This document shows, one piece after another, positions 1-6,126 of a stretch of DNA of 19,106 nt. The translations under genes and the position numbers were made by a program. Origin of the DNA: Candidatus Zixiibacteriota bacterium (lineage in GTDB: Bacteria > Zixibacteria > MSB-5A5 > GN15 > FEB-12); assembly GCA_023700785.1 (NCBI GenBank), contig JAMPYH010000008.1:1-19106 (forward strand), written 5' to 3'. The notes under the pieces were generated by a model. It did not search any database, was not told the DNA's origin, and worked only from the letters and a program-made list of their open reading frames with translations. The first letter of the stretch is position 1; each line of letters opens with the position of its first letter.

Positions 1-1
1 C

Positions 2-760
2 GCGCTTGGCTCGGCCGGAGCCGCACGGCAATTGCACTTGAGCGATTCTGCCTTCATGCGCGACTACCTGCATACCCGCTATGTTGATTCCCAAACGACC
101 ACCGCCGCGTTCTATTGGGGCGTGAATGGAGTTCCCATGACCCAGGGGCTCAAGTGGCGGCCGATATCATCGGCGCCGAATGAGATCAAACGCGCCTATC
201 GACTGTCGGCGGCTAATGGCGGCCAGGTCGCGATCGAATTGACCAACGGGTTTATCGGGAATCCTCCGCGAGTCGGGAATGTGGGTATCCTGTACGATGG
301 AGCATATAAGACAGTATTGACCAGCTTTGGGTTTGAGTATGTCAGCAGCGACGACACTGCGTCCGGTTGGGCGCACCGCGACTCGCTTTTTATGCGAGTA
401 ATGGATTTCTTCGGTGGGATAGCGACCGGCATCGATGATCCGGTTCGCCCGAACCTTCCCAAGGCATTCACGCTTGAGCAGAATTATCCTAACCCGTTTA
501 ATCCCACCACGACGATCAAATACAGCATCAACCATTCAGGAGCCGGGAAGCAGTCACTTTTGCGTACCGCACTGAATATTTACAACATTCAGGGAAGGCT
601 GGTCCGGACGCTGGTGGATCGCGAACAGGGGGCGGGGGAGTACGCGGTTGATTGGGATGGTACGGATGCAGCCGGCAACAGGGTCGCCTCCGGAATCTAC
701 CTCTACCGGTTGGAACGGGGGGATAGAGTCGAGTCCCGGAAAATGGTGCTACTTAAATAG
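2..760 (+). CDS. C-terminal part of a secreted protein with a FlgD-like / type IX sorting-type tail
   Basis: The frame is open from the first full codon of the window, so this is the 3' end of a larger gene; the TTG at 32 is not a convincing start. The last ~90 residues form a C-terminal module seen on many secreted FCB-group proteins: FTLEQNYPNPFNPTTTIKY, then a FlgD-like Ig strand pattern (LNIYNIQGRLVRTL, WDGTDAAGNRVASGIYLYRL) and a short basic end (SRKMVLLK). Such tails usually direct export and surface attachment or release. The upstream ~150 residues contain a Gly/Asn-rich beta-type stretch ending in a helix with MRVMDFFGG. That pattern resembles the end of the catalytic or barrel domain of some large secreted hydrolases, but I cannot name the family. 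A terminator follows directly. The sorting-type tail is confident; the function of the protein is unknown. Confidence 0.8.
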   Translation, partial: ALGSAGAARQLHLSDSAFMRDYLHTRYVDSQTTTAAFYWGVNGVPMTQGLKWRPISSAPNEIKRAYRLSAANGGQVAIELTNGFIGNPPRVGNVGILYDGAYKTVLTSFGFEYVSSDDTASGWAHRDSLFMRVMDFFGGIATGIDDPVRPNLPKAFTLEQNYPNPFNPTTTIKYSINHSGAGKQSLLRTALNIYNIQGRLVRTLVDREQGAGEYAVDWDGTDAAGNRVASGIYLYRLERGDRVESRKMVLLK

Positions 761-786
761 TCTTGATTGCCATCAGTTTTTTTGAA

Positions 787-813
787 AAGCCGTCCACGAT
801 AGGGCGGCTTTTT
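787..813 (+). terminator. Rho-independent terminator after the secreted protein gene
   Basis: A 9-bp stem AAGCCGTCC / GGGCGGCTT (one G-U pair) with a 6-base loop is followed by TTTTT. It lies 27 bases after the stop codon at 758-760 and separates this gene from the iron operon. Confidence 0.85.
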
Positions 814-871
814 GTTGCTGTACAACAGGATAGAGCTAGTGAAGAAAATCACTAATTTTTACAAAAACGAC

Positions 872-898
872 TTGACAATCTTCGATTTTTCGTATTAT
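872..898 (+). promoter_or_regulatory. Candidate sigma70-type promoter of the fur-feo operon
   Basis: A perfect -35 hexamer TTGACA (872-877) is followed by TATTAT (893-898) at a 15-base spacing, slightly short; TTATTG at 895-900 would give 17. The preceding ~30 bases are AT-rich and could act as an UP element. Transcription would start at about 905, inside the palindrome at 901-923, so a repressor bound there would block initiation. Confidence 0.6.
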
Positions 899-900
899 TG

Positions 901-923
901 CAATTGAATATCGTTTTCAATTG
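901..923 (+). promoter_or_regulatory. Palindromic operator, probable Fur box
   Basis: A perfect inverted repeat CAATTGAA-N7-TTCAATTG. Its inner 19 bases (903-921) read ATTGAATATCGTTTTCAAT, a 9-1-9 arrangement like the classical 19-bp Fur box, with six of the nine arm positions matching. It sits at the predicted transcription start, 25 bases before the fur start codon, and heads an operon containing feoAB. Position and family context both point to Fur autoregulation; binding itself is inferred. Confidence 0.65.
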
Positions 924-948
924 GCCGATAAGGTCAGTGAAGAGTGAA

Positions 949-1389
949 ATGGCAATGAAAGAGTTTCTTAAGACCAAAGGCTTCAAAATGACTCCCCAGC
1001 GTGAGCTGATCTTCCGCTCGTTTTTCGAGATGGGGAAGCATGTCTCGGTTGAGGAACTCTACGACAAGGTTCACCAGAAGGACAGGTCGATCGGCTACAG
1101 CACAGTCTGGCGCAACCTTAAAGTGATCTGCAAGGTCGGTTTAGCGGAGGAAGTGAATCTTGGCGATGGCGTCACGCGCTACGACCGGGTCACTCGGGAG
1201 CCGCACGGCCACTTGTTCTGTCAGAATTGCAAGCGCCTGATAGAGTTTGATATTCACGCGGTTCTGCCATATTTGGTCGAGACCGGTGAAGAAAAGAACT
1301 TCCGGGCGGATTCCTTCAAGATCGAGATCACCGGTCTGTGCGAGGACTGCCAGGCGATGGAAAACAAAAAGAATGAGCGCCTTCACTAA
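949..1389 (+). CDS. fur: Fur-family metal-dependent transcriptional repressor
   Basis: A 146-residue Fur-family protein. The N-terminal winged helix is clear (GFKMTPQRELIF, then HVSVEELYDKV, then the recognition helix region GYSTVWRNLKVI). The C-terminal dimer domain has HGHLFCQNCKRLIEF and a second CxxC (GLCEDC), so four Cys can bind structural zinc. Aligned by eye to E. coli Fur, the S2 site is largely kept (His of KHVSVEEL, HxH, with Asp in place of Glu81). The S3 residues His87, Asp89 and His125 appear replaced by Pro, Gly and Leu. I chose ATG 949 because GAAGAG lies just upstream and any earlier start would fall within the promoter/operator; ATG 955 is an alternative. The next gene overlaps its 3' end. 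The feoAB context favours Fur over PerR or Zur. It probably represses its own operon when Fe(II) is plentiful. Confidence 0.88.
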   Translation: MAMKEFLKTKGFKMTPQRELIFRSFFEMGKHVSVEELYDKVHQKDRSIGYSTVWRNLKVICKVGLAEEVNLGDGVTRYDRVTREPHGHLFCQNCKRLIEFDIHAVLPYLVETGEEKNFRADSFKIEITGLCEDCQAMENKKNERLH

Positions 1390-1657
1390 TATGGTTGCCG
1401 CGATCACCATCACCGGATTTGGGCTTTTGGGCTGCGACAGCGGACCAAAGCTGACTGATGAGCAGAAGCGAGGGAAGCAGATTTATGAAGGCTTGTGCGA
1501 TAAGTGCCACGAACTGATCCCGCCGACTCGCTTTACTGATCAGGTCTGGACCGCCGCGAGCAACAAGTACGGCACAAAACTCAAACTGACGCGTGACGAG
1601 GTGAGCCTGTTGGCTGATTACCTCACGCGCGCCAACGACAGCGAAAGCAAGGACTGA
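1373..1657 (+). CDS. Small lipoprotein c-type cytochrome (single haem) in the feo operon
   Basis: A 94-residue protein whose start overlaps the last 17 bases of fur. It opens with a hydrophobic export signal ending in a lipobox (LLGC, Cys21), so it should be lipid-anchored on the periplasmic side. Asp follows the lipidated Cys, which in E. coli means retention in the inner membrane. One haem c attachment motif is present (CDKCH, residues 42-46), followed by an IPPTRF segment, a Trp (VW) and a final helix (EVSLLADYL), as in small class I-like cytochromes c. There is no Met and no second His after the lipobox, so the usual distal haem ligand is missing. An alternative start is ATG 1391, which would give a shorter signal. 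Its place between fur and feoA suggests electron transfer or iron redox chemistry next to FeoB; that role is inferred. Confidence 0.85.
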   Translation: MSAFTNMVAAITITGFGLLGCDSGPKLTDEQKRGKQIYEGLCDKCHELIPPTRFTDQVWTAASNKYGTKLKLTRDEVSLLADYLTRANDSESKD

Positions 1658-1660
1658 CCG

Positions 1661-1903
1661 ATGACCTATCTCAATAAATTGAACCCCGGCCAGCGGGCCA
1701 AAGTGGTTGGTTACCGGCATGACAGCCCGATCGCTCGACGATTGACCGAACTCGGATTGATTCCGGGTCGTACGGTGACCTATCTGCGAAACGCCCCGCT
1801 CCAGGATCCCCTTGAGATACAAGTTGGCCCATCCTGTTTGTCGCTTCGCCATGCCGAGGCTTCGCTGGTGGCGGTTGAAGTCGAAGAACCTACTTCCCTC
1901 TAA
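1661..1903 (+). CDS. feoA: Ferrous iron transport accessory protein FeoA
   Basis: An 80-residue, single-domain FeoA protein with an SH3-like beta barrel. Visible family features are an early GQRAKVVGY strand, the helix RRLTELGLIPG (the typical LxelGl.PG turn) followed by RTVTYLRNAPLQDPLEIQVG, and the terminal strand pattern SLRHAEASLVAVE. It is a small cytoplasmic protein thought to act on FeoB activity. It starts 3 bases after the cytochrome stop and is followed 15 bases later by feoB, the standard gene order. Confidence 0.95.
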   Translation: MTYLNKLNPGQRAKVVGYRHDSPIARRLTELGLIPGRTVTYLRNAPLQDPLEIQVGPSCLSLRHAEASLVAVEVEEPTSL

Positions 1904-1918
1904 GCGTGGGTTGCGACG

Positions 1919-4339
1919 GTGAAGCAGATGCAGGATGTTGGTCTGAAGCCGCCGCGAAGTAAGACTATACATGTCGCTGTTTGCGGGAATCCCAACTGCG
2001 GCAAGACCACTATTTTTAACGCCATTACCGGCCTTCGCCAGAAGGTCGCCAATTATCCCGGTGTCACGGTCGAAAAGACCACCGGCCAGTTTCAGCTCAA
2101 AGATGATCCCAACATTTACACGCTGATCGATATCCCCGGCTCATACTCTCTTTCCGCGTTTTCCCCTGACGAGTATGTCGCGGTCCAGGCGTTGCTGGGT
2201 GAGCTGGACAAAAGCGCGGCTCCTGATCTGATAGTTAATATCATTGATGTAACCAATATTGACCGGGCGCTTTACCTGCTGTTCCAGGTGATGCAGATCG
2301 GCAAGCCGGTGGTCGTTGGTCTCAACATGATGGATCTCGCGGACAAACGCGGCCTCACTATAGACATCCCCCGACTCGAGAAGGAGCTTGGCGGCGTGCC
2401 GGTGATTCCGTTGATCGGCTCACGAGGGAAAGGAATAGAGGAGCTCAAGGCGGCGATCGCCCTGCAAGCAAGCGTGCCGCACGTCCCGCATCGGGATTTC
2501 TACCATCCGCTGATCGGCCTGACCGCTGATAAGATGATCCACCAGATGCAAAACGGCCATGTCACTCGCGCCGAGTATCTTCGTGTCCTCTTTGACATCA
2601 ATGGTCCCGCCGAAAAAGCGTTTATCAAAGAACATGGGGAGAAGGGGAAGATCCTCCTCGATGATGGCAGGAAATCACTTATCGGAGAGTTTGGTTCGCT
2701 CACCATCGCCGAGACCCAGTCGTTAACGCAGCGCGCGGCCCAGGTCACCGAAAAGTCGGTGCACGCGAGGCGATCAACGTCTCGATCCCGCTCCGAGAAG
2801 ATCGATAAATACCTGCTCCACCCTGTCCTGGGCCCGATAGTTCTTATGCTTATCATGGGGTTCATCTTCCAGTCTATCTTTAGCTGGGCAGAACCGATCA
2901 TGAATGGAATCGATTCTCTGTTCGGGGCGTTGGCAGGCTGGGTTGGATCGTCGATGGCTGAAGGACCTTTGCAGTCGTTATTGGTCGATGGGATCATCGG
3001 CGGCGTCGGCTCGGTGCTGATCTTCCTTCCGCAGATCATTATCCTCTTCCTCTTTATCGCGTTTCTGGAAGATTCCGGTTATATGCCGCGCGTCGCTTTC
3101 CTGGTCGATCGCGCGTTCAGCTGGTGCGGCCTGTCGGGGAAATCGTTCATTCCACTCCTGTCCTCGTTTGCCTGCGCGGTCCCGGGGATCATGGCGACGC
3201 GCGTGATCGAAGATCGCAAATTGAGGATCATCACGATCCTGGTGGCGCCGCTGATGACCTGTTCGGCGCGGCTTCCGGTCTATGCCATCATGATCGCGGC
3301 GTTCATCCCATACACCATCCTGCTTGGCTTCCTCAATTCGCATGGTGTGGTGCTGGGGATGCTCTATCTCTTGGGGCTGATCGTGGCGGTGCTCGTCTCG
3401 CTGATCCTCAAGCGGACCGTCCTTAAGACTCAACGCGGCACATTTATGATGGAGATGCCGAGCTACAAAGTGCCGACGCTTCAGTCTATCCTGGTCAGGG
3501 TATTCAACCGAGCCAAGTCATTTGTCCTTCGCGCAGGTACCGTGATCCTCGCCATCACCATTCTTATCTGGGCGCTCAGTTATTATCCGCGAGCCGGTGA
3601 TGCTTCGACCGACTATCAGAGCAGAATTGCTTCAATAGAATCCACCACTTCTCAACAAGTCGCGATGATCGACGCCGAGATCTCGCGGCTGGCTTTGTCG
3701 CCTGAGCAGCAGGAAGCGTCGCTCTTCGCCGGCGCGCGTTTCGCGCTGGTCGAATCACCGGATGAGCTGGCGGCGGTGAGAGATGAACTATACCTGCTTC
3801 GACCGGATCAGCTCGCGGCCGTCGAGTTGTCGCATTTTAGGCGGACTGTGGAACTCGCGTCGCTTGAACAGATTGCCACTCTCGAAAACGATCGAGCGGG
3901 CGCTCATTTGCGCAACTCCTATCTTGGCCGAATGGGCCGGACTGTTGAGCCGCTTTTCGCGCCGCTCGGATGGGATTGGAAAATAACGATGGCGACACTG
4001 GCCTCTTTCCCCGCGCGCGAAGTGATCATCGCGACCCTCGGCACGATCTATAACCTCGGCTCGGGGGTTGACGAGGGGTCCAGTTCATTGGTGCAGAAGA
4101 TGCGCGACGCGAAATGGGAGGACGGCGCCAAGGCCGGCCTGCCGGTCTTTAGTCCCGCGGTCGCCTTGTCGATCATGGTCTTTTTCGCGCTCTGCTGCCA
4201 GTGTGGCGCGACCGTGGTGACCATCAAACAGGAGACGGGTGCCTGGAGATACGCCATAGGAGTATTTATATATATGACCGTTCTCGCCTACTTGGCGGCG
4301 ATGCTTGTGTACCAGCTTTTTAGCCGGATAGGGTGGTAG
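1919..4339 (+). CDS. feoB: Ferrous iron transporter FeoB with an unusual ~100-residue insertion
   Basis: An 806-residue inner-membrane Fe(II) transporter. The N-terminal cytosolic G domain has all motifs: G1 GNPNCGKTT (23-31), G2 around NYPGVTVE (45-52), G3 DIPGSYSL (71-78), G4 NMMD (136-139) and a G5-like IGSRGKG. The membrane part has both gate regions (GLSGKSFIPLLSSFACAVPG and APLMTCSARLPVY) and the C-terminal CCQCGATVVTIKQETG signature. Between the helix ending in IWALSYYPR and the segment GRMGRTVEPLFAPLGW there are ~100 extra charged, probably helical residues (about 562-664). Basic residues precede that helix, so the positive-inside rule puts the extra segment in the periplasm. The start is GTG 1919 or ATG 1928. 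Iron regulation is expected through the operator at 901-923. Confidence 0.96.
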   Translation: MKQMQDVGLKPPRSKTIHVAVCGNPNCGKTTIFNAITGLRQKVANYPGVTVEKTTGQFQLKDDPNIYTLIDIPGSYSLSAFSPDEYVAVQALLGELDKSAAPDLIVNIIDVTNIDRALYLLFQVMQIGKPVVVGLNMMDLADKRGLTIDIPRLEKELGGVPVIPLIGSRGKGIEELKAAIALQASVPHVPHRDFYHPLIGLTADKMIHQMQNGHVTRAEYLRVLFDINGPAEKAFIKEHGEKGKILLDDGRKSLIGEFGSLTIAETQSLTQRAAQVTEKSVHARRSTSRSRSEKIDKYLLHPVLGPIVLMLIMGFIFQSIFSWAEPIMNGIDSLFGALAGWVGSSMAEGPLQSLLVDGIIGGVGSVLIFLPQIIILFLFIAFLEDSGYMPRVAFLVDRAFSWCGLSGKSFIPLLSSFACAVPGIMATRVIEDRKLRIITILVAPLMTCSARLPVYAIMIAAFIPYTILLGFLNSHGVVLGMLYLLGLIVAVLVSLILKRTVLKTQRGTFMMEMPSYKVPTLQSILVRVFNRAKSFVLRAGTVILAITILIWALSYYPRAGDASTDYQSRIASIESTTSQQVAMIDAEISRLALSPEQQEASLFAGARFALVESPDELAAVRDELYLLRPDQLAAVELSHFRRTVELASLEQIATLENDRAGAHLRNSYLGRMGRTVEPLFAPLGWDWKITMATLASFPAREVIIATLGTIYNLGSGVDEGSSSLVQKMRDAKWEDGAKAGLPVFSPAVALSIMVFFALCCQCGATVVTIKQETGAWRYAIGVFIYMTVLAYLAAMLVYQLFSRIGW

Positions 4340-4341
4340 CG

Positions 4342-4500
4342 ATGGATTGGCAAAATTTCGCCGTGGCCGCTATCACGTTGTCTGCGGCGGTTTACCTGGT
4401 TTGGGGGTATATCCGACGCAAGACGCGTCCTGGTTCGTGCGCGAATTGTGTCGCTCACCAAAAGGTTACATCGGCAAAACGACCGCGGTCAAAGGATTGA
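4342..4500 (+). CDS. FeoB-associated Cys-containing small membrane protein
   Basis: A 52-residue gene, ATG at 4342 and TGA at 4498-4500, starting 2 bases after the feoB stop. It begins MDWQNFAVAAITLSAAVYLV, a single membrane helix, followed by a basic stretch (RRKTRP), a Cys-x2-Cys (GSCANC, residues 33 and 36) and a Lys/Arg-rich tail. Size, one N-terminal helix, Cys pair and position directly after feoB match the FeoB-associated Cys-rich membrane protein family, although it has only two Cys where many members have more. The basic residues after the helix predict that the Cys end faces the cytoplasm. It probably assists or regulates FeoB; the exact role is not established. An overlapping longer frame from 4347 shows no family features. 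Confidence 0.75.
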   Translation: MDWQNFAVAAITLSAAVYLVWGYIRRKTRPGSCANCVAHQKVTSAKRPRSKD

Positions 4501-4524
4501 CTTTCCGGGTTTCGACTCTATATT
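4497..4524 (+). promoter_or_regulatory. Candidate promoter for the ecfT-truA-tal-pur superoperon
   Basis: TTGACT (4497-4502) and TATATT (4519-4524) are separated by 16 bases. The -35 overlaps the stop codon of the small Feo protein. This would allow the downstream housekeeping genes to be transcribed independently of the iron-controlled operon. No terminator separates the two operons, so read-through is also possible. Confidence 0.45.
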
Positions 4525-4525
4525 G

Positions 4526-4541
4526 CCGCTTGCGAAAGCGG
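4526..4541 (+). other. Short hairpin with a GNRA-type loop before ecfT
   Basis: A perfect 6-bp stem CCGCTT / AAGCGG closes the loop GCGA, which fits the GNRA class. No T-run follows, so it is not a terminator. It ends 9 bases before the GTG start of ecfT and could affect translation initiation when transcripts read through from feo. It would be only partly present in RNA made from the promoter at 4497-4524. Confidence 0.35.
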
Positions 4542-4550
4542 TGACTCGAC

Positions 4551-5351
4551 GTGCACAACGGCCCACTTATACTTGGACAGTATCGTCCGCTCGACTCGTT
4601 TGTCCATAGACTCGATACGCGCGCCAAACTGCTTCCGATCATTCTGGTACTGATCTTTGGGCTTTTCACCAGTTCCTCCTATTTCTATATGTCCGCGCTG
4701 GCGGTGCTTATCGTATCCCTTTTGCTTTCGGGGATCACCGTCGAACAGTTGGCGCGCAGTTTTCAGCCGATGCTCTGGTTGGTCGCCATTACGTTTTTGT
4801 ACCATCTCATTTTCACCGGACACACAAGCCCGGTGGTGACGTCACTCTTTGGCTGGGATATACACGTTGAAGCCATTCGAGCCGGAGCGTTTTTCTCGCT
4901 CCGGTTGATTCTATTTGTCTCGATGGCATTTTTGGTTACGCTGACCAGTTCTCCGTCGGATCTCGCCGAAGCAGCGGCGAAACTGCTTGGGCCGCTGAAG
5001 CGCTGGCGAGTGCCGGTCAACGATATCGCGATGATCCTGTTTATCTCGATGCGCTTTGTCCCGATCCTCCATGAGGAGTTCGTGCTGATCAAAAACGCGC
5101 AGATGACGCGCGGAGTGGACTTCCATGGCTCCCTCGCCGCACGGGCCCGTCGCTCGCTCTACCTCCTGATACCGGTGCTGGTGGCGGCAGTCAATCGCGC
5201 CGATGAACTTGCGTTGGCTTTGCAGGCCCGCGGCTACGACAACAAAAAGGAGCGGACATTCTACTCCCGGGCGCGACTGGGGATGGCCGAGATCAACTTC
5301 ATGCTGCTATCGACCATCGGGATTATAGCTCTCTATTTAGTGACCAGTTAA
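4551..5351 (+). CDS. ecfT: EcfT: transmembrane component of an energy-coupling factor (ECF) transporter
   Basis: A 266-residue EcfT/CbiQ-family membrane protein. The N-terminus ILGQYRPLDSFVHRLDTRAKLL is the family's GxY.p.dS..HrLDpRtK pattern. Several hydrophobic helices follow, and then the two cytoplasmic coupling motifs that contact the ATPases: AQMTRGVDF and LALQARGY. EcfT couples the ATPases EcfA/EcfA' to substrate-binding S components for vitamin or metal uptake. No EcfA or S component is in the window. Start GTG 4551 is the first possible start after an in-frame stop at 4542 and retains the conserved N-terminus. The gene lies directly before truA, an order also found in Firmicutes (ecfA-ecfA-ecfT-truA). 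Confidence 0.9.
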   Translation: MHNGPLILGQYRPLDSFVHRLDTRAKLLPIILVLIFGLFTSSSYFYMSALAVLIVSLLLSGITVEQLARSFQPMLWLVAITFLYHLIFTGHTSPVVTSLFGWDIHVEAIRAGAFFSLRLILFVSMAFLVTLTSSPSDLAEAAAKLLGPLKRWRVPVNDIAMILFISMRFVPILHEEFVLIKNAQMTRGVDFHGSLAARARRSLYLLIPVLVAAVNRADELALALQARGYDNKKERTFYSRARLGMAEINFMLLSTIGIIALYLVTS

Positions 5352-5352
5352 C

Positions 5353-6126
5353 ATGGCCAAAAACATCCGCCTGACCATCGAATACAAAGGGACCTCGTTC
5401 GCGGGATGGCAGTTCCAGCCTGAACAAGCCACCGTTCAAGGAGAGATCGAGGAAGCTATCCAGAAAACAACCGGTCACAGGGTGACCTTGATCGGCGCGG
5501 GCAGAACCGATGCCGGCGTGCACGCGTTGGCGCAGGTCGCGAACTTCAAGATCGACCACCCCCTCGAAGCGTCACGTTACCGCGACGCGCTGAATTACTA
5601 TTTGCCGCGAGACATTCATGTAACGGGGGCTGTCGAGGCACCGTCTGCCTTTCATGCCCGGTTCGACGCAACCTGGCGTCACTATCGCTACATTATCGGA
5701 GCGGAGCGGTCAGCCATCTACCGGGAACTTCGGTGGGAAACCGCGGGACTCCTCCGTCGATCCGATTTGAGTAAAGCGGCTGCTATGATACGGGGGGAGC
5801 ATGATTTCAGTCCATTCTGCGTGTCGTCATCATTGAAGGAAAATAACCGGTGTACGATCACCCATTCCGCCTGGTCCGAGGCGGGGCCGCTGCTGATATA
5901 TGATATCCGGGGGGATCGATTCCTACACGGCATGGTTCGTTCGCTGGTAGGAGCGATGGTCAACGCTGCGGCGGAGCAACAAGATAACAATATGCTGAAC
6001 TTGACATTAGAGGACTTCCGGAATACTTTGGAGGGCAGTCGGACTGATCGGATCGCGTTTACCGCCCCGGCACATGGGCTATATCTGGTCGCGGTCGGCT
6101 ATCCAACGGAAGGGAATCAGGAATGA
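5353..6126 (+). CDS. truA: tRNA pseudouridine synthase A
   Basis: A 257-residue TruA, close to the usual length. It modifies U38-U40 in the anticodon arm of tRNAs. The N-terminal strand IRLTIEYKGTSFAGWQ, the catalytic motif GAGRTDAGVHA (nucleophile Asp53) and the C-terminal FLHGMVRSLVGAMV segment are all present. It starts 1 base after the ecfT stop, and its TGA overlaps the ATG of the next gene (ATGA), indicating translational coupling. Confidence 0.97.
   Translation: MAKNIRLTIEYKGTSFAGWQFQPEQATVQGEIEEAIQKTTGHRVTLIGAGRTDAGVHALAQVANFKIDHPLEASRYRDALNYYLPRDIHVTGAVEAPSAFHARFDATWRHYRYIIGAERSAIYRELRWETAGLLRRSDLSKAAAMIRGEHDFSPFCVSSSLKENNRCTITHSAWSEAGPLLIYDIRGDRFLHGMVRSLVGAMVNAAAEQQDNNMLNLTLEDFRNTLEGSRTDRIAFTAPAHGLYLVAVGYPTEGNQE

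Noticed and set aside
1328..1972. A 214-residue minus-strand open frame across the cytochrome and feoA
   Set aside because: It is antisense to three genes with clear motifs; no ribosome-binding site or domain.
4347..4544. A 65-residue open frame starting at TTG 4347 after feoB
   Set aside because: It overlaps the better frame 4342-4500, has no ribosome-binding site and no family features; the 4342 frame encodes a recognisable Feo partner.
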